Shown here in pieces: positions 32,401 through 37,235 of a DNA stretch of 64,000 nucleotides (position 1 is the stretch's first letter; each line of letters opens with the position of its first letter). This DNA is from Bacteroidetes bacterium 46-16 (GTDB lineage: Bacteria > Bacteroidota > Bacteroidia > Chitinophagales > Chitinophagaceae): contig MKUN01000037.1 of assembly GCA_001897835.1 (NCBI GenBank), positions 18,091 through 82,090 on the forward strand, in the 5' to 3' direction. The notes beneath the pieces were generated by a model that saw only the letters and a list, made by a program, of their open reading frames with translations, was not told the DNA's origin and did no database searches. Made by a program: the position numbers and the translations under genes.

Positions 32401-33504
32401 GCCGCAACTGTTGGTGCCATACACACTCAGGATACCTGAGGTAGCACTCGGTCCAAAGTCTAAACTGTTAGTACCCGTTGCAGTAGTATTAGAATAAGTA
32501 ACACCAGTACCGCTATAGCTCCAGGTATATGTGGTGATGTTAGCACCACCGGCTACAGTATAGTTAGTAGCACCTGCATTCTGGCATAAAGTAGCAGTAC
32601 CTGAAATAGGACCTGTAAGCGTTGGCAATGGATTTACTGTAACGGCAAATGAATTGTTAGCACTGCCGCAGGCATTAGTTTCGGTCAGTGTTACGTTACC
32701 GCTGGTAGCTGTATTGCTGAAGTTGATCGTGATACTGTTCGTATTGTTTCCGCTTATGGTTGCACCACTGCCCGTATAAGCCCAGGTATAAGAAGAAACA
32801 TTGGCATTGGCAGGCACAGTGTAGGAAACACTTGTCTGACCCTGGCATACTGTGGCAGAACCTGTAATACTGAATGCTATTGGCGCTGCAGGATTAACGG
32901 TAACAGAATAAGTTACAGTAGCTGTAGTGCCGCATGCATTCGTGCCATAAACACTTATAACGCCGGATGTTGCGCTCGGACCAAAGTCGAATGAGTTGGT
33001 TGCTGATGCTGAAGTATTAGAGAAGGACACACCTGTCCCGGTGTAGCTCCAGTGGTAAACATCTACGTTGGCACCACCGGCCACTGTATAGTTAGTGGCG
33101 CCGGCATTCTGGCATAAAGTAGCTGTGCCCGATAAAGGCCCCGACAGTGTAGGTAAAGGATCTACCGTAATGGTATAAGGTGCTGAGGTAGAGCTGCCAT
33201 CAACATTGTATGCAGTCACCGTAAGGTCGCCTCCCGTGGCAGATGCCGTGAAGGTCAGGTTTATGGAACTACCCGAACCGCTGAAGTTGACACCTGTGCC
33301 TGTATATGCCCAGGAATAACTCGTGGTCGTAGGGTCCACGTTCGACACAGTATACGTACTCGTCGTACTTTGGCAAACGGTTGTATTTCCCACAATCACC
33401 GGGGTAATGGGCACGGCCGCATTTGCATTGAATGCAAATGAGGTCAACATTACCAACAGCAAAAAGATTCGGGAAGGGAAGATACTACGTAGATGTGTTC
33501 TCAT
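17407..33504 (-). CDS. giant secreted PKD-like repeat protein with type A T9SS sorting domain
   Basis: One uninterrupted frame of about 5,365 aa (ATG at 33504; an upstream in-frame ATG at 33558 adds 18 residues without signal-peptide character). The signal peptide ends near AFNANA. About 53 tandem units of 85-90 aa follow, each built as GPxxVCQGQ...YxVxx..xxYTWxYSGTGATI...ATSGTLSVTATNACGTS...AITVNP, which fits the PKD-like (PKD_6-type) domain of Bacteroidota surface proteins. Nearly every unit has two Cys, probably a disulfide. Three different Ig-like modules follow (about 18645-19513), then a roughly 320-residue non-repetitive region, then a type A sorting domain with ITLYPNPVSG and LASGSYMLQM. 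The likely role is an adhesin or surface fibre exported by T9SS. It is monocistronic with its own terminator. Confidence 0.93.
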   Translation of the reverse strand: MRTHLRSIFPSRIFLLLVMLTSFAFNANAAVPITPVIVGNTTVCQSTTSTYTVSNVDPTTTSYSWAYTGTGVNFSGSGSSINLTFTASATGGDLTVTAYNVDGSSTSAPYTITVDPLPTLSGPLSGTATLCQNAGATNYTVAGGANVDVYHWSYTGTGVSFSNTSASATNSFDFGPSATSGVISVYGTNACGTTATVTYSVTVNPAAPIAFSITGSATVCQGQTSVSYTVPANANVSSYTWAYTGSGATISGNNTNSITINFSNTATSGNVTLTETNACGSANNSFAVTVNPLPTLTGPISGTATLCQNAGATNYTVAGGANITTYTWSYSGTGVTYSNTTATGTNSLDFGPSATSGILSVYGTNSCGTTSTVTYSITVNPPAPTAFSITGTATVCQGQTSVSYTVPANANVATYSWGYTGSGATISGNNTNSITINFSNTATSGDVTLTETNACGSASNTLAVTVNALPTLTGPLSGTATLCQGAGATNYTVAGGANITTYNWSYSGTGVTFSNTTATSTNSLDFGASATSGILSVYGTNSCGTTSTVTYSITVNASAPAAFSITGTANVCQGQNGVTYSVPNNPNVTSYSWSYTGTGANITGNNTNTITVNFGATATSGNIQLTESNACGSTGPTSFAVTVGALPTLTGPVTGTATVCANAGSPVTYTATGGANITTYNWSYSGTGVTYSNTTGTNTNDLTFGPSATSGILSVYGTNSCGTTSTITYSITVNPAAPTAFSITGTASVCPGQTGVTYSVPANANVTSFAWSYTGTGATIVAGNNTNSITVNFAANATSGNIQLTESNTCGSVGPNTFAVTVGTAPALTGPISGTASVCQGTGPTTYTVAGGAGITTYNWSYSGTGVAYSNTTGTGSNDLTFSANATSGTLSVYGTGTCGTTPTVTYAITVNPAAPTAFSITGTASVCQGQTGVSYSVPANANVSNYNWVYSGTGATITGNNTNAITINFGATATSGTLTLTESNTCGSTNNTFVITVNPTPTLTGPMSGTATVCQSTGPTTYTVAGGANITTYTWSYSGTGVTYSNTTATGSNDLTFGASATSGILSVYGTNTCGTTSTVTYSITVNPAAPVAFNITGTSPVCQGQTGVAYSVPANANVTSFAWSYSGTGATITGNGTNAITIDFGATATGGTLTLVETNSCGTQNNTFAITVNPAATLSGPISGTATVCQSTGPTTYTAAGGTGITTYNWSYSGTGVTFSNATATNTNDLTFGANATSGILSVYGTGACGTTATITYSITVNPAAPAAFVINGTSPVCQGQNGVSYSVPANANVATYSWVYSGTGATITGNGTNSITMNFGATATGGTLTLTETNTCGSTNGTFTIVVNPAATLTGPVSGTATVCQSTGPTTYTAAGGTGITTYNWSYSGTGVTFSNATATNTNDLTFGASATSGILSVYGTGACGNTATLTYSITVNPAAPIAFNITGVSPVCQGQTGVAYSVPANANVTSFAWSYSGTGATITGNGTNAITMDFSATATGGTLTLVETNSCGTQNNTFAITVNPAATLTGPISGNATVCQNDPPVTYTAAGGTGITTYNWSYSGTGVTFSNATATNTNNFTFGATATSGTITVTGTGSCGTTGPLTYAVTVNPAAPAAFNITGNTNACQGTTGNVYFVPSVAGVTYTWTYSGTGATINNNNTNSVSIDFNNVATSGTLTLVESNACGTATNTFAITVDPSPSLTGPLTGTNPVCQNAGLVTYTAGGAANITQYHWAYTGTGVSFSNTTATNTNDFNFGPAATSGTMSVYGTNSCGTTSTLTYAINVNPQAPNAFNIIGAATVCQGQTGVGYSVPADANVTTWTWSYSGTGITINNNNTNSINIDFSNTATGGTLTLVASNTCGTQTNTFDITVNPLPTLTGPLSGTNPVCQGAGALTYTVAGGANITTYNWAYSGTGVTFSNATGTNTNSFNFGPAATSGTMTVSGTNACGTTANVTLPITVNPAAPIAFSITGTSPVCVGQTGVAYSVPANANVNTYTWSYSGTGATINGNGTNAITIDFSATATSGTLTLDETNFCGTTSNTFSITVTPIPAQPGAITGTTTPCQGTTGTPYSVAAVPNATSYTWTYSGTGATINGNGTNSITIDFNNTATSGTLSVTASNTCGTSAAQTVALTMQPGAFQPGAFTTASTTVCAGGTANYVVPAVVGVTYTWSYSGTGVTFSGPPSNAVTATFANNATSGVISVTATTACGTSAPRSIGVTVTPLPTTPAAFLSSSATVCQGQSGVSYSVAPDANATSFLWSYSGTGATINGTSNAVTIDFANNATSGTLSVSAVNACGTSTALTLAITVNPLPTQPGTITGTPNPCQGALGVAYSVTNDPNITTYNWTYSGTGGTISGTGNAITIDFSNTATSGVLSVTGTNSCGTSTARTYNITVSPLPTQPGNFTTSSPTVCQGQTGVIYTVPNVVGNTYTWTYTGTGVTGLASTANTATLDFSATATSGTLSVTTTNACGTSTARTLAITVNGVPVTPTAITGTNPVCAGANGVTYSVTNDPTATSYTWTYSGTGATIVGTGNSVLISFANNATSGTLSVTANNACGSSTASTLAITVTPIPSQPSVITGTTPVCANTVGNIYSVTNDPNATSYTWSYSGSGATLTGTTNSVSIDFSATATSGTLTVNAVNACGTSTARTLSITITALPAQPGAFTAGTPTVCQGQTGVQYTVPNVAGVTYTWTYSGTGATINGTGNSVLVDFSNTATSGTLSVTATNACGTSTARTIAITVNPLPTQPGAITGTTPVCQGQNGVAYSVTNDPTVTYTWSYTGNGANITGSGNSILVNFANNATSGDIQVTATNTCGTSAATTFAVTVNPLPTQPGVITGSAFACQGSVGNAYSVTNDPAITTYNWTYSGLGATITGTGNAVTVDFANNATSGTLSVTATNACGTSTARTLAITMNPLPTQPGAITGSATVCQSSNGNVYSVTNDPSVTYTWTYSGTGATINGTGSTITIDFNATATSGTLSVTATNGCGTSAATTLAITVNPLPAAPAAITGSATACQGSAANAYSVTNVVGTTYTWTYSGTGATITGNGANAITIDFANNATSGTLSVTATTTCGTSSPTTLAITINPLPTQPGAITGASPVCAGQTGVAYSVTNDPTVTYTWTYSGTGATINGTTNAITIDFSNTATSGVLSVTATNACGTSVATIKSITVNPQPNVPGTPTGPTTVCQNQNGVLYTVLNDPTVTLYTWSYSGTGATISSFGNNASINFSATATSGDVTVTATNACGTSAPSAPLAVTVNTLPTTPGAITGVTPVCQGDVGVAYSVVNDPTVTYTWSYSGTGATITGNGTSTIFITYANNATSGNLSVIATNACGTSTASTFAVLVNPLPLQPAAFSVFTDSVCAGTSGVVYTIPNDPSVTYTWAYSGAGATINGTGNSITIDFSLAATSGTLSVTATNACGTSAPRNLNITIKPLPVTPGAITGTTPVCQGQSGVAYSVTNDPTVTYTWTYSGTGATIIGTGNAITMNFGATATGGTLSVTATNSCGTSTPSTFAIVVNPLPAPPSAITGTSPVCQGDVGVAYSVINDPTVTYNWSYTGTGVTINGTTNAVTLDFSTTATSGTLSVTATNGCGTSLASNFSIQVNPLPLQPAAFITSSDTVCQGQNGVVYTVPNDPTVTYTWTYSGTGATIAGSGNSVALTFSNTATSGTLSVVANNACGTSLPTTIDITVNPLPTTPGAITGVSPVCQGDVGVPYSVTNDPTVTYNWAYSGLNTSIVGSGNAITLSFGTNATSGTLSVTATNACGTSTASTFAITVNPLPLQPSVITGPATVCQGDAGVSYQVLNDPTITNYTWTYSGTGATITGTGNAVTIDFSTTATSGNLTVIANNSCGASLARVMAITVNPLPNQPAPFITFTNPVCQGQAGVIYEVPDDPTVTYTWTYSGTGATISGSGHLVSIDFSNAATSGNLDVTATNGCGTSIPQTLAITVNPLPLQPGAIAGPAAVCQGQNAVAYTVPNDPTATSYTWTYSGSGATITGTTNSVSIDFSTVATSGTLSVWANNACGSSLLSQTLAITVNPLPMQPANFTTSSDTVCQGQTGVMYIVPNDPTVTYTWAYSGTGATINGTTNSITIDFSNTATSGQLTVTATNACGTSAARTLNITVNTLPNDPGAITGPDPVCQGQNNMVYSVPVDPTATSYTWTYSGTGATISGTGSTVSVNYSVTATSGTLTVVANNACGTSLNNSTFAVTVNPIPAQPSAITGPAAACQGTTQAYSVTNVPGVTYSWNYSGTGVTITGAPSNNVTLNFSNIATAGTLSVTATTVCGTSTASTLAITVNPLPQVPGNFTTASDSVCQGQTNVVYTVPLDLTVTYNWTYTGTGATITVFGGNTANVDFSNTATSGDIQVTATNGCGVSAPRTVSVTVHPLPAQPAPFTVSTPVVCQGQTGVVYTVPNDPTVSYTWSYSGTGVTINNSNGNTATLDFAVNATSGTLSVTATNNCGTSAATTTNITVNPLPNTPLPFTASSADVCQGQNAVTYTVPLDPTVTYTWSYSGAGATITGVGNSISIDFSTTATSGTLSVTATNGCGVSSARTVTITVHPLPAQPGAITGTSPVCQGESNVVYSVPFDSSVTYTWTYTGSGATILGTGNLVAIDFSTTATSGVLSVTATNSCGTTAATTFAITVNELPRVTSSPVNATLCAGGDTSFSITATGTGLVYHWQVNTGTGFTNITNNATYSGATTATLHLTAVDSAMNGYQYRAYVTGTCYPGDTSGIALLTVNTAPALGNQLVNAIVCEGTDASFSISAVGTALAYQWEVNDGTGWVNVPAAAPYSGVNTNTLTITAATASMNGYQYRVTVSGTCAPPITTNTATLSVNFAPYITIQPASSVTVCTNAPADMTVTAIGAGLSYQWQVDNGTGFANITNFTLYSGVNTNHLHFNAVGPTMVGYQYRVIVSGACAPPDTSDISVIGINTQVQWTGLINTHWSEPGNWACGVLPTATTVVTITAAAPNMPEVDIPTAICDSLIIDPGAMVSFIGSGNVLELKGSIINNGIFDASLGEVKETGNGTQSIPGGAYAIIRLNGNGDKMIDDNTTVTTGLVLTNGFMTIGNANLTIAPSASVMGGNNASFVVTNGTGQLIYTNIGVGGRTGNVLFPMGSDNTSYTPMNLSNIGNADNFMANVLDGIYTAYTNNVPSGPSLTDNAVGKTWVVDHSGSGGPNVSMTLQWNAVDELTGFDRNACFMSHYVDPLWNPGTPGPAFGPGPYSVSMSGITSFSPFGVGSAGSPLVVNNVNGSNGDDNTITLYPNPVSGSEIFVKFENAPKGEVVVRILDMLGKVIAENKVNTNMYPGGVIPVKIEDLASGSYMLQMTDKNHRPIQSIKFSKQ
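18645..19513 (-). repeat. three Ig-like modules of about 96 aa within the giant protein
   Basis: These modules differ from the PKD-like units: each has a Cys near the start (TLCAGGD, IVCEGTD, TVCTNAP), Y-x-W-x-V in the middle and GYQYR followed by a Cys-Pro element near the end. They form the stalk-like transition between the repeat array and the C-terminal region. Confidence 0.8.
19514..33414 (-). repeat. tandem array of about 53 PKD-like coding repeats (mean about 262 bp)
   Basis: Counted by hand from the translation. The N-terminal 21 or so units after the first (high coordinates, about 27.8-33.1 kb) alternate between two subtypes. One has TLTGPxSGTATVCQ and GILSVYGTNSCG; the other has AFSITGTxxVCQGQ and LTLTESNxCG. 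This gives a roughly 525-bp higher-order period. The remaining 30 or so units toward the C-terminus are a single subtype (LPxQPxxITG...YSVTNDPTVTYTW). DNA copies differ mostly at synonymous positions. Confidence 0.85.
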
Positions 33505-33893
33505 AAGACTTTTCGTTAAGCTTAACTGCACATTAAGTGTTTTATAAACAGAAATCATTCAAACTTTTTTTGGCAATTTCCTTTATACACATAGCCCGAG
33601 TAAATGCAAAAATGCACCCACCGGAATATGCTTATGTTACGGCACAAAATAATACACCTTTTAAAGATTTACAATAGCATTAATACCAGACTTCATAAAA
33701 AGATAGCAATCATATAACAAAATCATGCGTTTTATCCTTATGATTTTATTATAACAAATAGACTATCAACAACTTATCAATATATTTTCATTAAAAAAAT
33801 CTCAGCTCTTTTTATAGCTATATCTTCGATTAGTCTTAAAAAATATGCTTTTATACATTGAAATATTTTTACAATAATTTATTTTGCAAAATA
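33505..33893. other. AT-rich intergenic region, no gene seen
   Basis: 389 bp between the giant gene start and the stop of the MauG-like gene. It is very AT-rich, especially 33640-33893, with no convincing open reading frame, RNA fold or TAnnTTTG box. It presumably carries the giant gene's promoter and 5' leader and the 3' end of the sigma-factor operon, but I could not place either signal. Confidence 0.6.
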
Positions 33894-34937
33894 TTAGTAT
33901 GCATAATTCCGGAATCTCATATCGAACAAAAATTGCTTATCGCTGAGGGTCTTTAAAAAAGCGATAAGATCGGTTTTGTCTCCATCACTTAACCTGATCT
34001 TTTTCCTCAGCTGGCGGGCCAGTGTAGGGCTGCTTACAATGCCCTGGGTATAATGTTCCAGCACCTGGCCAAGGCTGCCAAAACGTCCATCGTGCATATA
34101 AGGATATGAATTTGCAATATTCCTTAAAGAGGGAACTTTGAATTTCAAGGAATCGTTTGGGTCATGTGTGATACGTATCCTCCCGTAATCATTCAATTCG
34201 GTATCAACAGGCAATCCATTGTTCTCAAAAGCATTATTGGTGAACAATGGTTCAGTATGACATGAAGCACAATGTTTCCTGAATATTTTTAGGCCCTTTA
34301 ACTCTTCCTTGCTCATTTCGCCCCCCGCCTCATGCCGCACATATTTATCATACTTTGAGTTAAAAGACTCAAGCATAACTGTGAACTGTGCCAGCGCTTT
34401 CAATACATGCTGACCTGTTACCGTGCTATCGCCAAATGCGGCGTAGAACAGGGGCTTGTACAGGGCAGAGCTATTGAGTTTTTTCACTATGCTTTCAAGT
34501 GTATTATCCATCTCTACCGGGTTGGTAATAGGATTGAGCGGTTGCACCTCAAGGTTATTCACTCCCCCATCCCACATGAACGAGGTGCCCCAGGCCAGGT
34601 TGAATAAGGTCAATGAATTACGTGTCCCTTTCAGGCCGTTTATACCGTGGCTCAGGCTGTGGTCCACATGTGTAAAACCGGAAAACTGGGTATGGCAGCT
34701 TGCGCAGGAGGTAGAACTGTCACGCGATAATACGGGATCGAAAAAAAGCCTGCGCCCTAATTTAAAACCGGCTTCAGTCAGCTTGTTCTTTGAAAGATCA
34801 TAATTGGGTTGGGGCCATCCCGGTGGTACTACAAAATTGACATCATCACCAGGCAAGGGACAAAAACCCAGGGAAGCTATAAGCAAAAAGCCCCCGAACA
34901 CAAAAACAAAAAAATATATGACCCTCTTTATTTTCAT
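33894..34937 (-). CDS. MauG/MbnH-like diheme c-type cytochrome (cytochrome c peroxidase family)
   Basis: A 347-aa exported protein with an N-terminal hydrophobic anchor (6-25) and two heme c sites, CASCH at 78-82 and 223-227. The conserved FKVPSLRNI...YMHDG block has His282. Fourteen residues later, where classical bacterial peroxidases place the axial Met, there is Tyr296, as in MauG. Family members use H2O2 or O2 to oxidise partner proteins. The start overlaps the stop of the MbnP-like gene (ATGA), matching the known MbnP-MbnH pairing in which MbnH converts a Trp of MbnP to kynurenine. A plain peroxidase cannot be excluded. Confidence 0.88.
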   Translation of the reverse strand: MKIKRVIYFFVFVFGGFLLIASLGFCPLPGDDVNFVVPPGWPQPNYDLSKNKLTEAGFKLGRRLFFDPVLSRDSSTSCASCHTQFSGFTHVDHSLSHGINGLKGTRNSLTLFNLAWGTSFMWDGGVNNLEVQPLNPITNPVEMDNTLESIVKKLNSSALYKPLFYAAFGDSTVTGQHVLKALAQFTVMLESFNSKYDKYVRHEAGGEMSKEELKGLKIFRKHCASCHTEPLFTNNAFENNGLPVDTELNDYGRIRITHDPNDSLKFKVPSLRNIANSYPYMHDGRFGSLGQVLEHYTQGIVSSPTLARQLRKKIRLSDGDKTDLIAFLKTLSDKQFLFDMRFRNYAY

Positions 34938-35680
34938 TTCTGCTTATCCTGTCCCCCTGTTTCCACGCTAAGCATATCCGCATAATTATCAGCTATCATC
35001 ATGGCATCTTTACCGGGCATATTCACTTCATTGGTTTTAGAAAGATCTATCATTTCGGGATCGTTGAACCATGCAGCCGCATCGGCATTTATCTCCAATA
35101 TATTTTCCTTACCTGCAGCTATAGTGACTTGCTGTAACGGCAAGCGTACATTCCTCACCGCATTATAGGGCGGCAGGTATCCGCCTATGTGAAATTCAAA
35201 GGCATGGTGCAATGTTTTACAGACCTTACTGTGCCCCTGTAATTTGGCCATTATATAACCCGTATTCCAGGCCCAGTACATAGCCTTTACAGGGTCCAGG
35301 TCGCCCTCATTGGCACCACTTACATTTGCCATACTGTCCACGCCCAACATAAGATCAAGCGTGGTATAATTGCCTGCGGGGATATTTTTAATGTAGATCG
35401 TGCGGCTATCCTTATCGGCCGCGTCAACAAGATGGTAACTATCCGGTTCCCAAAAAGATACTCCTGTAGTAGAAAACTTTAAATTACTGAGATAAAACCT
35501 GAACTCATCTATATACAGGCTATCGCCATGTGCATTGGCATATTCCCGGTTTTGCAATTGCAACTGTTCTTTTCCGAATACTGTATGCACAATGATCTTC
35601 AGCGCACCTGTATTCGGCTTATTTTGAGCAAAAGCAATGCTGCAATGAACTAATAAAAAAACGGTCAGTATCCTTTTCAT
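34934..35680 (-). CDS. MbnP-like copper-binding family protein
   Basis: A 248-aa exported protein (signal peptide MKRILTVFLLVHCSIAFA). The fold-defining segments are LYIDEFRFYLSNLKF, LVDAADKDSR, LMLGVDSMANVSG, MYWAWNTGYIMAKLQG and FEFHIGGY, which I recognise as the MbnP-like domain. In methanotroph relatives (MbnP, CorA) a Trp is oxidised to kynurenine and helps bind copper; WAWN here is a candidate region, not proven. ATG at 35680 is preferred over an upstream TTG. It is coupled by overlap to the MauG-like gene and sits in the sigma-factor operon. Confidence 0.8.
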   Translation of the reverse strand: MKRILTVFLLVHCSIAFAQNKPNTGALKIIVHTVFGKEQLQLQNREYANAHGDSLYIDEFRFYLSNLKFSTTGVSFWEPDSYHLVDAADKDSRTIYIKNIPAGNYTTLDLMLGVDSMANVSGANEGDLDPVKAMYWAWNTGYIMAKLQGHSKVCKTLHHAFEFHIGGYLPPYNAVRNVRLPLQQVTIAAGKENILEINADAAAWFNDPEMIDLSKTNEVNMPGKDAMMIADNYADMLSVETGGQDKQK

Positions 35681-35692
35681 GGCACCCAATTA

Positions 35693-36217
35693 TTATCTGC
35701 CTGCCGGCGGCGGGCCTTGTCGTCCCGGCCGCTCGCCTCTTTGCCTGCCCGGCCGGTGTTGCCGCGACATCATCCGCAATACATCATCTATAATATCATC
35801 GAAAATAACTTTTTGCTGCTCGTTGCAGAGCGCACGCACTTGCCTGAAATGCCTGTAGGTCACAAATTCTATCTGCTTTTGATTATCTGCAATAGCATTA
35901 CCTATGGCATCTACCGTACTACTATCCGCAGTTTCCGGGTGCCGCAGGTTATCGAAATACTCTTTCCTTAATGCTCTCCCCTTCCGTTGCAAAATCATTA
36001 TAGAATCATGGTGTCGCTCCCTTAGTATATCGAACTGGCTGATCTGTTGCTCCGTGAAATGAAGACGTGATTGTATAAGCTGGTTAGGTTGCTCTTCCCC
36101 TGGGCCCGCTCCGGCATAGTCTGCCGACGGCTTGAACCATATGGTAGCAAGTAATGCAAGGTTCAGTATAAACAGTATCGCAACTGTCCATTTCCAGATA
36201 CCGGGTACTTTGTTCAC
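35693..36217 (-). CDS. CnrX/CpxP-like periplasmic sensor protein
   Basis: A 174-aa protein with one N-terminal membrane segment (about 9-28). An all-helical periplasmic part follows, with LHFTEQQISQFDILRERHH and a second helix pair TYRHFRQVRALCNEQQK, the pattern of periplasmic heavy-metal sensor/CpxP-Spy-type proteins. His69, His70 and His123 are possible metal ligands by analogy with CnrX. The tail is Arg/Gly/Pro-rich. The start is GTG. The order sigma factor, small membrane protein, sensor resembles the CnrH-CnrY-CnrX system of Cupriavidus, so it may control the sigma factor. Confidence 0.75.
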   Translation of the reverse strand: MNKVPGIWKWTVAILFILNLALLATIWFKPSADYAGAGPGEEQPNQLIQSRLHFTEQQISQFDILRERHHDSIMILQRKGRALRKEYFDNLRHPETADSSTVDAIGNAIADNQKQIEFVTYRHFRQVRALCNEQQKVIFDDIIDDVLRMMSRQHRPGRQRGERPGRQGPPPAGR

Positions 36218-36228
36218 TTCAGGGGTAA

Positions 36229-36537
36229 TTAATAGTTATAAATGGTTTGTAACTGCATTTCCGGTGCTAAGGCATTATACACTTCTGTATGTAATATATG
36301 TTTTTCCTGCTGTATCTTATTGATGATCGAAAACCCATTCAGCGCAATGATCATTAATGTAGCAATGGCCCAGCCCACAACACGGCGCGTACCATATGTC
36401 CGGCCTGCAGTATCGCCTGCATCCATCCTGTATTTTATCTTTTCATACAGGAAGGGGTTAACACCGGGGCGTTCGATGCCCTCCAGGCTCTGCAAAATGC
36501 CGTCTACCCATTTATCCGTACCCTTTACTTCTTTCAT
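36229..36537 (-). CDS. small single-pass membrane protein, candidate anti-sigma factor
   Basis: 102 aa: about 50 charged residues expected in the cytoplasm (KWVDGILQSLEGIERPGVN), one membrane helix (about 52-70, VVGWAIATLMIIALNGFSI) and a short outer segment. No family is recognised. Its position directly after an ECF sigma gene and before a periplasmic sensor suggests an anti-sigma (CnrY-like) role; this is inference from topology and context only. Confidence 0.75.
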   Translation of the reverse strand: MKEVKGTDKWVDGILQSLEGIERPGVNPFLYEKIKYRMDAGDTAGRTYGTRRVVGWAIATLMIIALNGFSIINKIQQEKHILHTEVYNALAPEMQLQTIYNY

Positions 36538-36557
36538 GATAGTTATATTTTAGACGC

Positions 36558-37142
36558 TCAACTGTCGTGCTTCCTTCGTTTGATATAAATATTTTCAAGC
36601 TTTTTTCTCAGGTTACTTTTCGCCCGCTGTATCAGCGACTCAACGGCCTTTATTGAAATATTCATTATTAATGCTATGTCTTTCTGTGGCACTTCCTCTA
36701 CCTGCGATAAGATAAAAGCAACCTTCTGGTTTTCGGGTAGTTCGTCAATTGCGGCAAATAGCATTCTTGCATTTTCCTTCTTTTCCAGTGCCACGCCGGG
36801 ATGATCAAAATGAGCAGATTCGTATTTCAGCTCCCCGGTATCGGGCCTGAAGAGGCTGGTGATAAAAGCAAAACGCTTACCTCTTTTTTGATACCGGAGT
36901 GCATCAAGACATTTATTGACCGTTATACGGTATATCCAGGTAGATAATGTCGATTGACCGCTGAACTTGCCTACCGACCTGAAAACTTCTATAAAAACCT
37001 CTTGTGTTATGTCCTCCGCCAGCTCATGACTTTGTACAAGGCCCAGCGCCACATTCAGTATCCTTTGCTGCTGTGTATCCACCAGTTCCCTGAAAGCGGC
37101 CTCCTCACCTGCCTTTAACCGTTCTATGATATGCTCCGGCAT
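36558..37142 (-). CDS. ECF-type RNA polymerase sigma factor
   Basis: A 194-aa sigma-70 family protein. Region 2 includes ELAEDITQEVFIEVFRSVGKF and STWIYRITVNKCLDALR. Region 4 includes LPENQKVAFILSQVEEVPQKDIA and the helix-turn-helix SIKAVESLIQRAKSNLRKKL. I start at 37142 (MPEHIIERLK); longer frames would run into the tRNA-Arg promoter and gene. It heads a five-gene minus-strand operon: sigma, membrane protein, sensor, MbnP-like, MauG-like. It is probably autoregulated. Confidence 0.92.
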   Translation of the reverse strand: MPEHIIERLKAGEEAAFRELVDTQQQRILNVALGLVQSHELAEDITQEVFIEVFRSVGKFSGQSTLSTWIYRITVNKCLDALRYQKRGKRFAFITSLFRPDTGELKYESAHFDHPGVALEKKENARMLFAAIDELPENQKVAFILSQVEEVPQKDIALIMNISIKAVESLIQRAKSNLRKKLENIYIKRRKHDS

Positions 37143-37176
37143 CTTTTGTAAATGTAATATTAGCATACCGTATTTA

Positions 37177-37209
37177 TTGCTGCAATATCCACGCAGAATA
37201 ATAACTTTG
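37177..37209 (+). promoter_or_regulatory. promoter of tRNA-Arg
   Basis: TTG at 37177-37179, 22-nt spacer, TAACTTTG at 37202-37209 (exact TAnnTTTG). It ends 26 nt before the tRNA. Confidence 0.65.
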
Positions 37210-37235
37210 CAGCCGAAAAAGCATTTTGCATACAA

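Noticed and set aside
19514..33414. Many plus-strand open frames of 60-90 codons inside the giant gene
   Set aside because: They recur at the same offset in each repeat and are antisense shadows of the repetitive coding sequence; none has a signal or family motif.
19514..33414. Regularly spaced repeats that might suggest a CRISPR array or satellite DNA
   Set aside because: The period is about 262 bp, repeats are diverged, there are no spacers or cas genes, and the whole array is one open reading frame.
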